Under the pieces are notes generated by a model that worked only from the letters and a program-made list of their open reading frames with translations, did not search any database and was not told the origin of the DNA. A stretch of 64,000 bases of DNA from Euwallacea fornicatus (lineage: Eukaryota; Arthropoda; Insecta; Coleoptera; Curculionidae): contig NC_089548.1 in assembly GCF_040115645.1 (NCBI RefSeq), positions 1,302,001 to 1,366,000 of the forward strand, given 5' to 3'. The position numbers and the translations under genes were made by a program. Below, piece after piece: positions 1 through 11,740 of this stretch; position 1 is the first letter of the stretch, and each line of letters starts with the position of its first letter.

Positions 1-1
1 A

Positions 2-178
2 AACGCCAACCGCATCATCAGATTTTCCCCACCCCGGAAAATCTTTCGCGTCTTGAAATCGCTCCACGGATGTCAGTTGGATGATGCCCTTTGCACCTCT
101 CGCCTCTGGACCGGCGTTATCACTCTGGATAAAACTATCGCGAAACTCGCAACTCTCTGGAACCCAAGTGCCAAGTGA
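2..178 (+). CDS. C-terminal coding end of an unidentified upstream gene (partial)
   Basis: An open frame enters from the left edge of the window and runs 58 codons to a TGA at 176-178. Third codon positions are G or C in 36 of 58 codons, whereas the DNA just downstream is strongly AT-rich, so this looks like real coding sequence and not a chance frame. The C-terminal tail ends TLWNPSAK and has a basic stretch (PPRKIFRVLKS) near its visible start. I recognise no domain. No start or upstream splice site is visible, so it is either a last exon or the end of an intronless gene. An ATTAAA at about 304 could serve as a polyadenylation signal. It might instead be part of a longer transcript, because a GTGAGT donor-like site follows at 220. 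The evidence is codon composition plus the open frame only. Confidence 0.5.
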   Translation, partial: NANRIIRFSPPRKIFRVLKSLHGCQLDDALCTSRLWTGVITLDKTIAKLATLWNPSAK

Positions 179-3100
179 ATAAGTGAAGTGTTGGACTTTG
201 ATATTAGAAATTTGCACATGTGAGTAGGTCTTGGACAAGTTTGTTAATCCTGATCATTTAGTCCCTACAAGGAATGTTTGAGTGGAAGCTGGGAAAACAG
301 ACATTAAAATTGACAAAATATCGTGACAGCGGTGTACGAGGCTAATGTTCCGAACGGACAGTATCATTTATCGCTTTAGCCATACAGCGCATTCAAATCC
401 GAGTCTGTTATCTCCATAAAATATTTCAATGTAGGATTTCTGAGGTATTACGACTTTTTGACTTAGGGGAGACAATGTAATATATCTCTAAGTTAAACAG
501 ACGATTTCTCGTCTGTTGCAAAGTAGGCATAAGCATAAACATGTCACTATATTTCTTCTTTTACGTCTGCAACGGAAAAGGCATCGAATTGCTGACTATG
601 TGGAAGATAACTTCCTGATTGCGTAGTTCCTGCATAGAATTTACATCCTGCTGGTAGCGTCCCTAGCTTTTCGTGTTTTTGTTACGTGTTTATATATTTC
701 TGTTAAACTTCAGGAAGTCAATAATTTCACTAAAAGTTAATGCACTGGGATAATATTGTTTTCAAGGCAAAGTCCAGAGTTTCATTTTATGCAAGGTATG
801 GAAATTGTAACAAATGCAATCCAAAAAGGCACCTTTTTATTCAAATTTTATATTTCTGATGATTTTTCCTCTGCAGATAATTAGATTTCATTTGTATAAA
901 CAGAAAATTGAGCCGAGTTTTGATTGGAAGTTACCTGTTTTACGCTATTTCCATTCAGTTGAATTACCAGACCAGTTATTAACTTCGGATAAATTCAGTT
1001 CCAGTTAATCAAAACATCAATTTCACTCATGGCTGATTACGGAAAGATTCTTTTGCTTTCACTCTTCCTATTTAACCCATTCGAATAATTCATACGTATC
1101 TGATACGGTTTGAAATATGGCCCTGTTATTCGGCATATTCCCAGAAAAATTGCCAGATTCGGTCTAATTGATATTTCAATTTTAGAGGATTTAATACCAA
1201 TACCAGTGAGAAATCTGCTGATTTATTGGCAGTGTGTGCCGGGCCAGGTATCCCTTATTAATGAGTTTTGTATCAAATTTCGTATCAGACAGTGTTCAAA
1301 TAAATTTATTTAGTGTACAATGAAATAAACTGCTTCGTAAGTTGTAAACCAATGTGCGAATCGCACGTTCTAATTAATGGTGGCAGTATCATCAATCGAT
1401 ACACATATGTCTTCCCTGATCAGCATTATCCCCGTTAATTATCTCTCTTCATTACTGAGGTAAATTACCTACCATTATATAACCAACATTATACAGGACA
1501 GTTATGGAATATCGGATTTACACGATTGATCTAACGCTCTAATGATGCGAAAGTTCGCTATGGAGTGAGGTCAACTTAATCATCAACGGATTGCCAAATT
1601 TATAATTAATGGTCTATCTGAATATTTGTTGTCATTGTCTTATTCGAGTGTCGGTTGCTGTGAGTTTGTCGAAAATTTTTATGAACTGTGTGAGTCCCAT
1701 TCAAAGTTTAATTAATGAAAATTTTATTCACCACTTGCTTTATACCAAAAAAGAGATTTTTCATTAATGAATAACAATTGTAACTACCGTAACCCACTCT
1801 GACAGATTCGTTGACAGAAATTTTATCCCGATTAAATTCCTATTAATGTCTGAGAGTCAAAAGTTTAAACTAGCCAAAAATACATAGCACCTGATTCATA
1901 AATTGTTCATCTGAATATAGCTTGTGTATTGAAAATTCTAGTGAATTTTAGATCAGTATGCATTCATGCAATTCGACCAAAAAAAGCACACATACCCTTT
2001 GTGGTCTCTCGTTTTTTTTTTTTATCTCAAATTGCAATCATGTATTACCCTAAAATTTTTTATAATTCCAATCCGTTTATTTCATATGGTGGGTGAATAT
2101 ACGAAGCACATTCTAATCCAAAATGTAAAATAATCCTTTTTTCCTCTTACATGCAGCCTGGATACTATCACCTGCATATTCTTTATATGTCTATTCTTTG
2201 CCGTTTCTGTTTTTTTGTAAGTAAATTTCTTATATCTTCCCTGTATATTTCTCTTTTTAGCACCTTAATATTCCTTACACTCATATTTTTTAACCTTCAA
2301 ATATTTTTTGGAATGTTTGAAAAGTTTGATCCTTATTTAAAAAAATATTTAATATATTAGTTGTTTAGTATATCTTCAGCAAAATTTATAGTTCTTGGAA
2401 ATTATTTGCCATCAGTTTTCTCTATTTCGATTCTTCAAATTTATATATCTCACTCATTTTCCTTTTTTCACGAAAAAATTCTTAATAAAAATATGTTAGG
2501 TAAGAACTCTTTTGCCATTTGGTAATTTCTTTAAAAGAAATTTAAACATATTATTATTAATCAAACCCTAATGCTTTCCATAAATTAAGAAAAAATCAGT
2601 TTGTTTGACTTCTTCGGGTATTGCTATTTCATCTACAAAGTTGAAAATAATGGAAATATTCCATACTCAAAGCGACTTTCTTTTTCAGTACGGAATCCCA
2701 AGAGATATATTGTTGATAATTATTTGATTCATAGCCATTTACAGAATTTAAACAACATAAATAAGTTCTCACTCTTAGATAGAAATATTTCCCAATTATT
2801 TTCATATATATCCTACTTAGCTTTAGTCGAAGACGTGTTTTTATCGTCCTTATTTTCTATGTTTAGATCCTTCTGATCTCGTTGTTAAGGATTATGTGAT
2901 ATTTATTTAAGTTGATTTTTATTTCTAGATATTAATTTTCAGTATAATAATATCTTTAAAGGTGATTTTAAAAATTCCAAATTATAGGCCAATTTTTCCA
3001 GCAATTCGAAGGAAATTATGCCATGGTTTTATATAACAAATTGAAGTTTTTCATATTGGATTTTCAGGAATTTTTAGAGATAATAGTGCAGTTCCAAATA

Positions 3101-3595
3101 TTCTCAAGTTAGGATTTATTTCATGCCTTAATCGTTCCTAATTCAATCTTTTAACTTCAGTATAAGTTACACGTTGTTACAAAACTCCCAACCTTTGTCA
3201 CTCTATATACTCTATGGAATCAATCAACTTTTACAAATATATTCGTCATTTCTCTTGAAATAATTTGAATGTTTTCAGTAGTAGCAGACAACCAACTGGA
3301 CAAATTAAAAAGGCACTTTAATTTCTGTCAATGAAAATCGGATTCCAAAGCTCAAGATCGGACCCAATAGCCATCAAAATTGTTTCTGTCGTTTATTGGA
3401 TGGCTTTAACCGTATCGACCTTCCATGCTGACATTGTTTGCTGTTAATTAAATCAGGGGGCCTCATGAGGGAAGAGTGTGATATTGACATAGCCAGTTAT
3501 ATGAATTTTAATTGCCATTTTTTTCATCTATCCATTTAAAAAAAATACTCCCTTGCAGAGGTTCAAATAACTATCCTTTATTCTCTATTTTTCAG
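179..3595. other. Gene-free AT-rich stretch between the two plus-strand genes
   Basis: This holds the presumed 3' UTR of the left-edge gene and either intergenic DNA or the upstream intron of the membrane-protein gene. A donor-like GTGAGT lies at 220, and an acceptor (TTTTTCAG) closes the stretch at 3595. From about 1900 to 3100 the DNA is extremely AT-rich with long T runs. The short frames there have no codon bias. I see no transposon ends, tRNA or repeat array. The first exon and promoter of the downstream gene could lie here or left of the window. Confidence 0.5.
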
Positions 3596-3684
3596 ATGGA
3601 AACGATAGGATGTTGTGATATTTGAATGTGCTTTGTGATTTGAAAAATGGTGTAAAACTGTACTGAAAGCTTAAAAGTGGTTCG
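3596..3684 (+). promoter_or_regulatory. 5' leader with three minimal upstream ORFs
   Basis: The exon starts after the acceptor ending at 3595 and has 89 noncoding bases before the main ATG. Three ATGs lie upstream, each closed by its own stop before 3685: 3596-3625 (9 codons, METIGCCDI), 3626-3643 (5 codons) and 3647-3655 (2 codons). The first two abut with no gap. Such chains of short upstream ORFs usually lower or condition translation of the main frame. Whether these ATGs are used depends on the true start of the transcript, which is not visible. Confidence 0.5.
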
Positions 3685-3853
3685 ATGTTGCCAGCTCTAG
3701 GCACCAATCCAATAGGCATCAACATCGATGCCAGTGTGGGGGGTAGGAACCTAGATCCTATCAGGCCACCAAAGCATTGCATAGTGACGTGTGATCACAT
3801 CTACGATAGCCTCTATTACTTCACCAGAGCCTGGGGAGTCCTCACCTCAATAG
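3685..3853 (+). CDS. TMEM72-like multi-pass membrane protein, first coding exon (residues 1-56)
   Basis: This exon encodes residues 1-56 and ends in phase 1 at the donor ATAG|GTAAGT. The N-terminus contains GTNPIGINIDASVGG and a cysteine pair in HCIVTCDH (residues 31-38), followed by the start of a hydrophobic segment (YYFTRAWGVLTSI). Joined to the exons at 49928 and 63473 it gives residues 1-101 with predicted membrane segments at about 46-67 and 74-96. The segment R-x-W-G-V-x-T-x-x-V-L-x-GVG-x-D, then G-R-F about ten residues on and a later E-T-L-W, matches my memory of vertebrate TMEM72. That family assignment is from recall and needs a search. The start is the first ATG in the exon that opens a long frame. 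The function of the family is not well defined. Confidence 0.85.
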
Positions 3854-5630
3854 GTAAGTTCGAAACTCCTTTATTTCGTTAGTTGACTAACACTGTTTTG
3901 GACAATAACATTTAATTTAGAGACTGGCAGACTGAGTGCAGATGCCTCGAGGCAATATACAGTAATTACGTTAGTTGTTTTCAAGTTTTGGATTCCCCGA
4001 GGTGATTCTATAAATTGTCTTGGAACTTTATTGCTTCCAATTTTAAACTGCGCAACTAAGGGGCATTTAACGTCCGAGATAGTTACGAGTAAAAATGGAG
4101 AAAGTTTTGAAAGAGACATCTGTTTACTAACTGAAGGATAAAGTGGAGCAATAATAGTTGTGAACGTAAACACTGTACTATAAATAGCCAAAAGACATAT
4201 TTCCAAAACGAGAATGTTTTTGATTTATTCCGTTCAGAAATAATATTTCTAGAAATTCAAAATTATTCTTAATATTAATTTTCTCGTCTCTCCCCGCCTG
4301 CAATTTTTTTCTGCTCGAAATGGTAAAGCGCAATTCGTTAGAATTTTAAATAATGATCAATGCATAATCAATTGTTTAACTGTATGATAGACGCGAAGTT
4401 CTGTTTGAAAATCAGGTGTGTAAATAAACGAAAGTTTTAAACAAATTATTTCTGGCTCCATTTTGTGTTTTCGATCTGGAAACGTCCCGATAGTTCTGCT
4501 ATGAATTGTCCACTGAAACTCACTTGGGAAGTTTAATACAGTTTGTGCGGATATTATATTAGTCAAGTTAATATAAAAATTACCATTTTGTCTGGCAGAG
4601 TGTGACAAACCGAATTACCTGGACGTGTTAATGAAATAATATATATTTTGACATTTGGGGAATCACACGAATGCACTTTGCTACTTCGGTTGATATCAAA
4701 TATTTACGAAAATTCAGGTTAGGTCTTAACCGAAATAATTAAAAACTCAAGTTTGCCGCATCGAAAATTTGGGAATAAAAACATTGTGGGTAGGAGGAAA
4801 TTACACTGCAACTTGACAAGTGGTACTTTTACTAAACCAATTTTTTAATTTTGAACGTGTTCCCTCTTGATGATTAATCGACTACACTGATTAATTATCA
4901 AAACGTTAAGTGCTTTCCACGTTTAAACAGGCATAGGGCTTGCTAAGGTTGGCATTGGGTTTCCAACGCGGCCTAGAACCATTAACGACCGCATAAAGGT
5001 CCTCAATTACGGGCAATTCATTTCGGTATAACTCCAGAAGGTGAAGGGTTTTGACAAAATATTAATTTCTTACTTGAAATGATTATTTGTCGACTAGAAA
5101 AAATGATTATTTGAATTGCTGTGGCCTAGTATATACACAGCCCGTCATATCTATGGAGCGATGGCGATAACTTCTTTAATAATTTTTTCAATCAAAAAAT
5201 GTTTCAAGTAAAAGTTACAAGTCTAATTAGTTGTAACTTTTTGATGATCTAATTTTTGTTCTTTCACCATAACAGTACAACGAAGTCTAATTTTTGTTTT
5301 TCAAACGTGACCCTGTGTCTCTGATCTGTTTTATGGAATCTGCACTTATTAGCCCATACAGACATATTAAATATTATTGAGGTTAAATAAGAAACATTTC
5401 GAGAAAAAATTATTTTCTTTTTTTTATTAAAAAAGTTAATTTAGTTAGAAAAGCAAAATAACAAAAACACTCGGTGTACGTTTAAACATCAAGTAAATAG
5501 CACTCTGGAAATTTAAATTTTTGATTTAAAAAAAATGCAGTACCAATTTTTTGCTCGTCGATCTGATTTTTCACCTCGGTCGTTTTATGTATACCTCGTT
5601 TAATACATACATACGTTTGCATTGCTAAAA

Positions 5631-7257
5631 ATGGCGCGTTTGACAAAAAAAAAAGGACTGACTTGTTAATGATGATTGGGCATGGAGATCGAAAAAGGGC
5701 CCAACAAGAAGTTGTGACACTCTTTAATAGAGTGTATCTGAATCAAACACACAATTCTGTGTGTCGAAGGTATTAAAAAAATTTATGCAGATTGGGAGTG
5801 TCCAGAGCAAGCCTAAAACGGGACGAGCGAAATCTCGTACAATTGATGATACAGTGCTAGATATTCTGTTAGCTGTGAAAAGCAACCCAAAAAGATCTTG
5901 CTGCTACTTCACAGACCATCCAAAATGTCGGTGTGCGGGATTCTGAGAAAAGAAAAATTTCATCCCTGCAAGGTTCGATTAGTGCAGGACGTTGGTGAAG
6001 AAGATTTTGATAGAAGAATGCATTTTTATGAAATTGTGCGAAGAATTTCTGAAGAAAACCATAATTTTTTAGATAACATTTTATTCTCAGATGAAGCCAG
6101 ATTTCCTGTGTGCGGAACTTTAAATAGGCATAATTGCCGTTATTGGTTTCGACATAATCCCTTAGTGGATGGCAGAAGTCCATACACAAAGACCTTAAAA
6201 AATAAATATTTGGGCGTGCATAGTTGGCAATAATTAAGTTCAATCTTTTTTTTAAAGATAATTTAATCATCATAAAATATCTTCATTTATTAGAATAACA
6301 AATTGTATCTGCATTAAGATTTATTTATGGCGATGGTATTTGTTAAGGGGTTCCTTCGATAAATAAAACCACGAAAATGCCAGTTTGGTTTACATAAAAT
6401 GGACTGTATTTGACTTGCACTTATTTTAAATAATGAAAGAGGTTTTGGTCTAAGTAGGAAGAGGGAGAAAGTTTAATTTGGCGGGCTACACACTGATTTC
6501 GATCACATCTCGACATCGACGAAACTTTAATACGAAGAGAAGAAAAAAGAGAGCAAAAATTACTTCGATTATCCTTTAAGTACTAAACCCGAGAAATTCC
6601 AACCAGGGGCGCACCACCACCAAGAACCCTTACGGGCTATGGCTACGCCGGATCCCATAAATCGCGGCCATCTGGGGAATATCTATACTAGCCGCTTTTT
6701 TGGGAATATTGCAGGTCCAATGAATTGCCCATCGTGGCAATAGTTCCGACCGAGAAAGCTTCCTTTGACTAGTAGCATATTCCCCAGTCAAAACGCACCC
6801 TTAGTTTTGGCCTGATGGGCCATGTGATCTGGCACCCAGATGGTATTCTTAGAACAAGTATCGCCGTACATGGGCGTAACTTAAGGGATAAAATACAAAT
6901 ACCTAACAAAAAACGAAATTGACAACAACAAACAAAAAAAACAATAACTTAAAGTCCCTAGCAGTATCAATGAAGTATGATTATAGCGAGTCAGAGAATC
7001 TCTTCATTTTGAACAGGAAGTTAGTTTCAAATCTGTTCTTTGTAAATAGGCGGATTGGTCGTTGGGGTGAAAGAAAACAGCAAGTCCGATCACCTGATTT
7101 AAATTCTTGCGACTTTTTTGTTTGGGGTCATTTAAAAAATCATGTTTATAAAAATTGGGCAATTAACGTAGCCTATTTGAGGGTTCATACAGCCGGTAAA
7201 CGCAATCGATCAGGCAAGACACCTGTGTTCAGGGGCGGTCATTCATGCAAAGAATAG
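5631..7257 (+). pseudogene. Broken Tc1/mariner-type transposase (insect family with SPDL-x4-DFF motif)
   Basis: From ATG 5631 several frames together read as one transposase. There is an N-terminal helix-turn-helix region (LLMMIGHGDRKRAQQEVV), then GSVQSKPKTGRAKS, then HPCKVRLVQD, the catalytic block NILFSDEARF (first Asp) and NRHNCRYW. After a frameshift near 6233 comes a stretch resembling FxGNLxxxxYLxLL and then YGDGI (6325-6340), where QQDGA with the second Asp is expected. The LTR-like insert follows. The frame resumes with RIGRWG and RSPDLNSCDFFVWGHLKNHVY (7081-7160), which carries the third acidic position. Several stops and frameshifts make it non-functional. The motifs are visible; the family is known from insect genomes. 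Confidence 0.8.
6341..6908. mobile_element. Probable solo LTR inserted in the transposase pseudogene
   Basis: A 568-bp block begins TGTTAAGG and ends CCTAACA, the short inverted TG...CA form of LTRs. It sits exactly where the transposase reading is lost, after the second catalytic block (YGDGI). Its centre (about 6590-6880) is much richer in G and C than the host element. I cannot find a matching 4-6 base target duplication (left flank GTATT, right flank AAAAA), so it might be another insertion type or the boundary may be a few bases off. No internal retrotransposon genes are present. Confidence 0.45.
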
Positions 7258-8940
7258 CACTACATTCGTATTACAATCGAAGATATTTTGAATAAATGCT
7301 TTAACCATTAAATAACAATTAAAGTTGTAATCAGTACTTTTGTTTTTCCGATTGATTTTAATTTTTTTAATGAAATAAAGAAATGATATATATTTTTTAT
7401 TTTTCTTATTGAATTTCAATAAAATTTGATATATGTGTATTCCTAAATAAGTGTAAATTCTATAAAATACGTTAGAAATAGAAAGTCACATTTGAAAAAC
7501 TAAAGTTCAAGTTCAGATTTCGCGTATTGTCATGGGCAAAGAAAAAAAGTTCAAAATCGTCAAAAAGTGACAACAAATTAGTCTTGTAATTTTAAGTTGA
7601 AACATTTTTTGATAGAAAAATTATTTAAAAAGTTATTGCCATTAATACATATAGTATATGACAGACCCTGTATATATTTACGTGTCTCCGATGAACGTGG
7701 CGAAACTTCTCTAATAAATATTTGTAAAACTCTGTCTTGGGAAGACCTCTTTCCATGCTTTTAGGACAGTTTGAAAGTCCCAATGAGATGAGGGTTCATT
7801 AAAATAGTTTCCCATTAATTTTATCGCTCCGAGTTTAAGTGGGTCTCAAATTACGTTTTCACGTGGAAATGAAGGGAATAGACTGAGGTTTAAGGAAAGT
7901 ATGCGAGACATTGAATACTGATATAAAGCACTTTTTTGTTTCTGAAAGACAAGGGTTGAATCGTGGGAAAACTCCTCATGAGCAAGGGCCTATAGGACTT
8001 CGATAAGATCCCTTAATTGTGCCTAATTTGGGCTAAAGACCAACTTTGAGCATGACGAAGGAGCTTCGAGAAAATTAATTTCCCGATTTTCACTTAAAAC
8101 AACTCGAGTATAATTGTTTTATTTTGTTATTTAAAATAAAAATAAATTTATTCAAAGTGTATCTTCTTATAACGAAATCTTGTCAAGAAAAATCGATTCA
8201 ATCCTAAAACAATAAAATTAATGTCACGGTCGGTTCCTCGCTTCGTTGGATGTTAATAAGAATTTACTGGGATTTATTAGAAAAGTTTTCCTCTTTCCAG
8301 GCACCAAACGACTATAATCCGTATTTCATGTAACAGTCTTTGATAAAAGTTTTCCCAGAAGTATGAAAAGGGTTCGACAAAGTAGCCCAAATTTACAACT
8401 AATTTTATTAAAAGCTCGAAGCTTTGGAAATTTTAAGCCAAATTAAGCCTTTTTACTCCTAGTGCAATAAACATTTAACAAGCTCCATCTTTGCAAGCGC
8501 TTTTCGAATAACTTTGCAAAAGTACAAAATTCTGGTAATTTGACATTTCCACGGAAATATAAGGAACTTTCATGACTTGTCTTAGTTATGAAGTTTCAGG
8601 GAAACTCTGTGTAACTTTTATTAAACCAATCGCGATATGTCCGTTATTGGATTCCCTTTGAGAATATCGCGGCGTTTTTGCTTTTTGGGCAAAGTTGTAA
8701 AACTCTCAGGTAGCTGGGGAATTTCTAGCAGCTTTGGTCCTGTAACTTTTACTTTTTCTCTTGTTTGGACCTGAGCGTCTACAAAATATATGCTTTGAAG
8801 ACCTAAAAGGTAAACAAGGGGGTTGCCCTATTGTCAAGGAAAAATTCAAGAAATTTTGTTGTAATGTAGAGAGCCAATTATCTAGAATTCGTTACGAAAA
8901 ATGCTAAAAAATTGTTAAATCTGGAGGATAAAAGTACATA

Positions 8941-9060
8941 TTTTTCTTTGGAGGCAATTCACCCTCTAAATTGGATCGTTAGGAAGGGAATGGTTTCTTT
9001 TATTGCTCTTTGAAGAGGCGGTGTGCAGATAGAATAATGATGAACTGGATATATCTAATT
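8941..9060 (+). repeat. Direct duplication, copy 1 (copy 2 at 9862-9982)
   Basis: Two stretches about 920 bases apart share the same order of blocks: TTTTTCTTTG, GGCAATT, ACC, ATCGTTA, TTTCxTTTTATT, TTTGAAGAxG and GTGTGCAGAT, then xATATATCT. The divergence suggests an old duplication or two copies of one unidentified dispersed repeat. Confidence 0.6.
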
Positions 9061-9309
9061 ACGAACAAAGTTAAGTAATAATAATAAAAGTCAAAATGGT
9101 GCAAAACTTATTTGAAATCTTATAGAGGCCGAAAGGTCTCCTTACTGAACCACTTATAAATTTGAAGCTCGATTTTTTCCATTTTGTTTTGGATTTTAAA
9201 CATTTACTGGATTACAACTGTCTATTTACAGATTATTCTTGAGTTTTCGACCGTTACAGTCCTATAGGGGGCTATAAATTTTTATTGGAAGTTGTTGTGC
9301 TCTAAGTTT

Positions 9310-9640
9310 GTTGTTGCTTCCATTTGAACTGCCTCTTTGATTTTGCAGTAACTCAAAATGTTCTGAATTTATCGTTTAATCTTGTGGTAATCGCAGTTAA
9401 TGTAATTTTGTAGTATCTTGAACCCATCAGTTTTTATTTTTTATTTTTTTGATAGTAACATAAAGTGTCCGAACTTCTTATGTAGTAACCCAAATGCTCT
9501 TCTGGCTTAGATTTCCTTGAGCTCGTAATATTATGTAACTCCAGGTTCATTTGATATTGTAGCAACAGAAACTGACCTGATGTTTTTTCGATCTTGCAGT
9601 AACCTGAACTCACTCGAATTTCTCCTTTTCTTTTGAATCG
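9310..9640 (+). repeat. Degenerate short-period array
   Basis: A phrase close to TTTTGCAGTAACxCAAAxTG recurs at about 9343, 9408, 9453, 9480, 9555 and 9595 at irregular spacing of roughly 30-75 bases. Variants include TGTAGTAACCCAAATG, TTGTAGCAACAGAAACTG and TTGCAGTAACCTGAACTC. It looks like an eroded minisatellite. Several copies look like splice acceptors followed by GTAAC, which is a trap for gene prediction. Confidence 0.4.
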
Positions 9641-9861
9641 GTATAAAGCTAAAAGACTCATGATATTGTTTACATCTATGGCCAGTTTCAAGCTATTTGT
9701 GGAGTTTCACCTTTATCGTTGTTTCTTATTTTCCAAGTCTAAACAACTTACCGGAACGTAAGGGGTAACATATCCCGTTAGAGATTGTTAAAACACTCTG
9801 AACCTTTCTCTTTCTATAGATTCAACCAACTTTTGCCACCACATTTCCATAGTAATGCTTA

Positions 9862-9982
9862 TTTTTCTTTGAAGGCAATTTACCTTTTAAATGAAATCGT
9901 TATGGATACGAGGGTTTCCTTTTATTATTTTTTGAAGAAGTTGTGTGCAGATGGAATAGTAACGAATACGATATATCTCATT
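9862..9982 (+). repeat. Direct duplication, copy 2
   Basis: Partner of 8941-9060. It follows the same block order, ending GTGTGCAGATGGAATAGTAA and then a tail resembling GATATATCTCATT. Confidence 0.6.
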
Positions 9983-10729
9983 ATCTTGTCTAATTGAAAA
10001 AGAAGGTATTTAAAATTCCTGTATAACACCAGGTATTCTGCAGTTCACAATCAATAGTAATTTATATTGGAAATTAGCTTAGAGCGCATTCAATCGCATC
10101 CAAGGCAAACTGCAGTTCAGGAAATTGCTCAACGTATATTGGGAATAACTAAACGTATTATCCCGATAGCCTCTGGAATAAGGTCTCTTTGCCTTCAATT
10201 TAAACTAGGCTGGAGGTTAAAACCAGACTACAAACTGCATCAAGAAAAATAAATCATAGTTGTCCCAAATTTCTGGCATATTATGTTAAAATAAACGACC
10301 CTGGAAAGCAATCTTCAGGGAAATCAAGGACATGGAGACAGAAGTTTCTTTGTGTAACTATCGAGTTGAAATTAATGGAGATTCTAATTTTCGAAAATAT
10401 GCATTGTTTTGCTGCTATTTCCATTACAGGCAAATTTTAGTTATAGTGCTCGTGGGCAGGTACTTTATATTCAGGTCGCTTTGGTATTAACTTGAAGGTG
10501 ATTTTTGTTTCTACTAGCCTTTTATTCTCTGCAAGTCTGGAATCTCTAGCAGGGCTGAAATTGCTTCGTTAATGAATAATATGGAAATTATGGCTTGAAG
10601 GCTTTGCAAGATAGTTTTGCTATGGTTGCTTGAGATTAGTGAAGGAACGGTCGAATTTAACGTATAGGGCCGGTTTCGATTTTTCTTAAAATTGAAACAT
10701 TCATTTATAAATAGAAAGAACTAATGATA

Positions 10730-11740
10730 AGATATATTTGAGTTATACATCTCTGTTTTTTTCTTATTTGTCTTTTCTACTTTCCCCTCGTAGTCGAAAA
10801 ATAAAAGTTAGAGGAAATTCAATAAGTTTTGTATGTACCAGATTTCGGTTTCCCCTTCTCATGCTATCCGGGTTTTTTTACTCTATTCTATTTATTACTA
10901 CTCTTTGGCAAAATAGAAAAAAATGTGTTTATAAATGCGTATTTTCTAAATTTAGGTGGTTGTATTTCTCCTGGCTTTTTGTTTTATTTTCTGTCTCAAA
11001 TAATTGAGTGTTGTAAATCCTTGTTTTTTTTTATCTTTCCTTTTTTCTTTTTCCATTTTAATCTCACTGTCTCAAAATTGGAAGTATGTTCGTGAATTCG
11101 ATCTATCGTAGTTTCTATCTTCTGGTTAAATGTTTGTTTACTTTCTTTTTTCCCTTTTTTTTTGTTTTTTTTTCACTGTATTTTGTTGCCATCGCTATTA
11201 GAATGAAATTCGACTTTTTGCTTTGTTTTTTGACATTTTTAGTTGTCAAAATTGAAGAACTATGAGCTCTAATCTCTTAATTTTTTTTATTTATCTTTCC
11301 CGTTTTCGAGAGAGAAGATGTCAATATGTCTTGTCTCCAAAAAAATTGTGGAAATAAGAGATAAAAATTTATATTTTCCTCAGCTATTTTATCTATAACT
11401 TTGTATGAGTTTTTGAGGTTTTAGTCTAATTTTTTTGGAAATTCCTTCTTGGCAGTTGAGATGAAATTAAAAAATTTAGGTTATAACTCTCCGTTTTTAC
11501 CATGTATTTTTTCTGAAAAAGATGCAATAGGATGACATTTATAAGAGTGGAGGAATTTTAGCAACTTTTGTCTGATGTAGTTTTCACCTTCTGCTTAAAT
11601 GATTATTATGTTTTCCTCATTTTTCAATTTCCTCTTCTACATTTCGTTTACATGTTAGCCATCAGAATTCAAGAAATATGGAAGAAACCTAAAGTTTTCT
11701 TTCGCTTATTTATCTCATTTTTACCATTTGAACACAAATT
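10730..11740 (+). repeat. Pyrimidine-rich low-complexity tract
   Basis: About 1 kb with long T runs and CTT/TTCC phrases on the plus strand. The overlapping open frames here encode F/L/S/Y-rich chance peptides with no domain. A similar but shorter T-rich patch lies near 16130-16280. Confidence 0.5.

Larger units (their letters stand above)
5136..7670 (+). mobile_element. Tc1/mariner-type DNA transposon with about 260-bp inverted ends
   Basis: The left end (5136, CACAGCCCGTCATAT) and the right end read in reverse (7670, CAGGGTCTGTCATAT) match through long inverted arms, about 5136-5396 and 7402-7670. Shared blocks include ATCAAAAAATGTTTCAA. Both ends are flanked by TATATA, consistent with a TA target. 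A plus-strand transposase remnant lies between the arms. The element is old: the arms have many mismatches and the gene is broken. A probable solo LTR (6341-6908) was later inserted into it. Confidence 0.8.

Noticed and set aside
73..112. Initiator-like TCAGTT with GGACC downstream, as a promoter
   Set aside because: The spacing to the downstream element is wrong, and the same bases are better explained as coding sequence.
3871..4206. 111-codon minus-strand open frame just after the first donor site
   Set aside because: No domain and no GC-rich third positions; intronic AT-rich DNA.
5869..6273. 134-codon minus-strand open frame
   Set aside because: Antisense shadow of the transposase remnant, whose catalytic motifs read on the plus strand.
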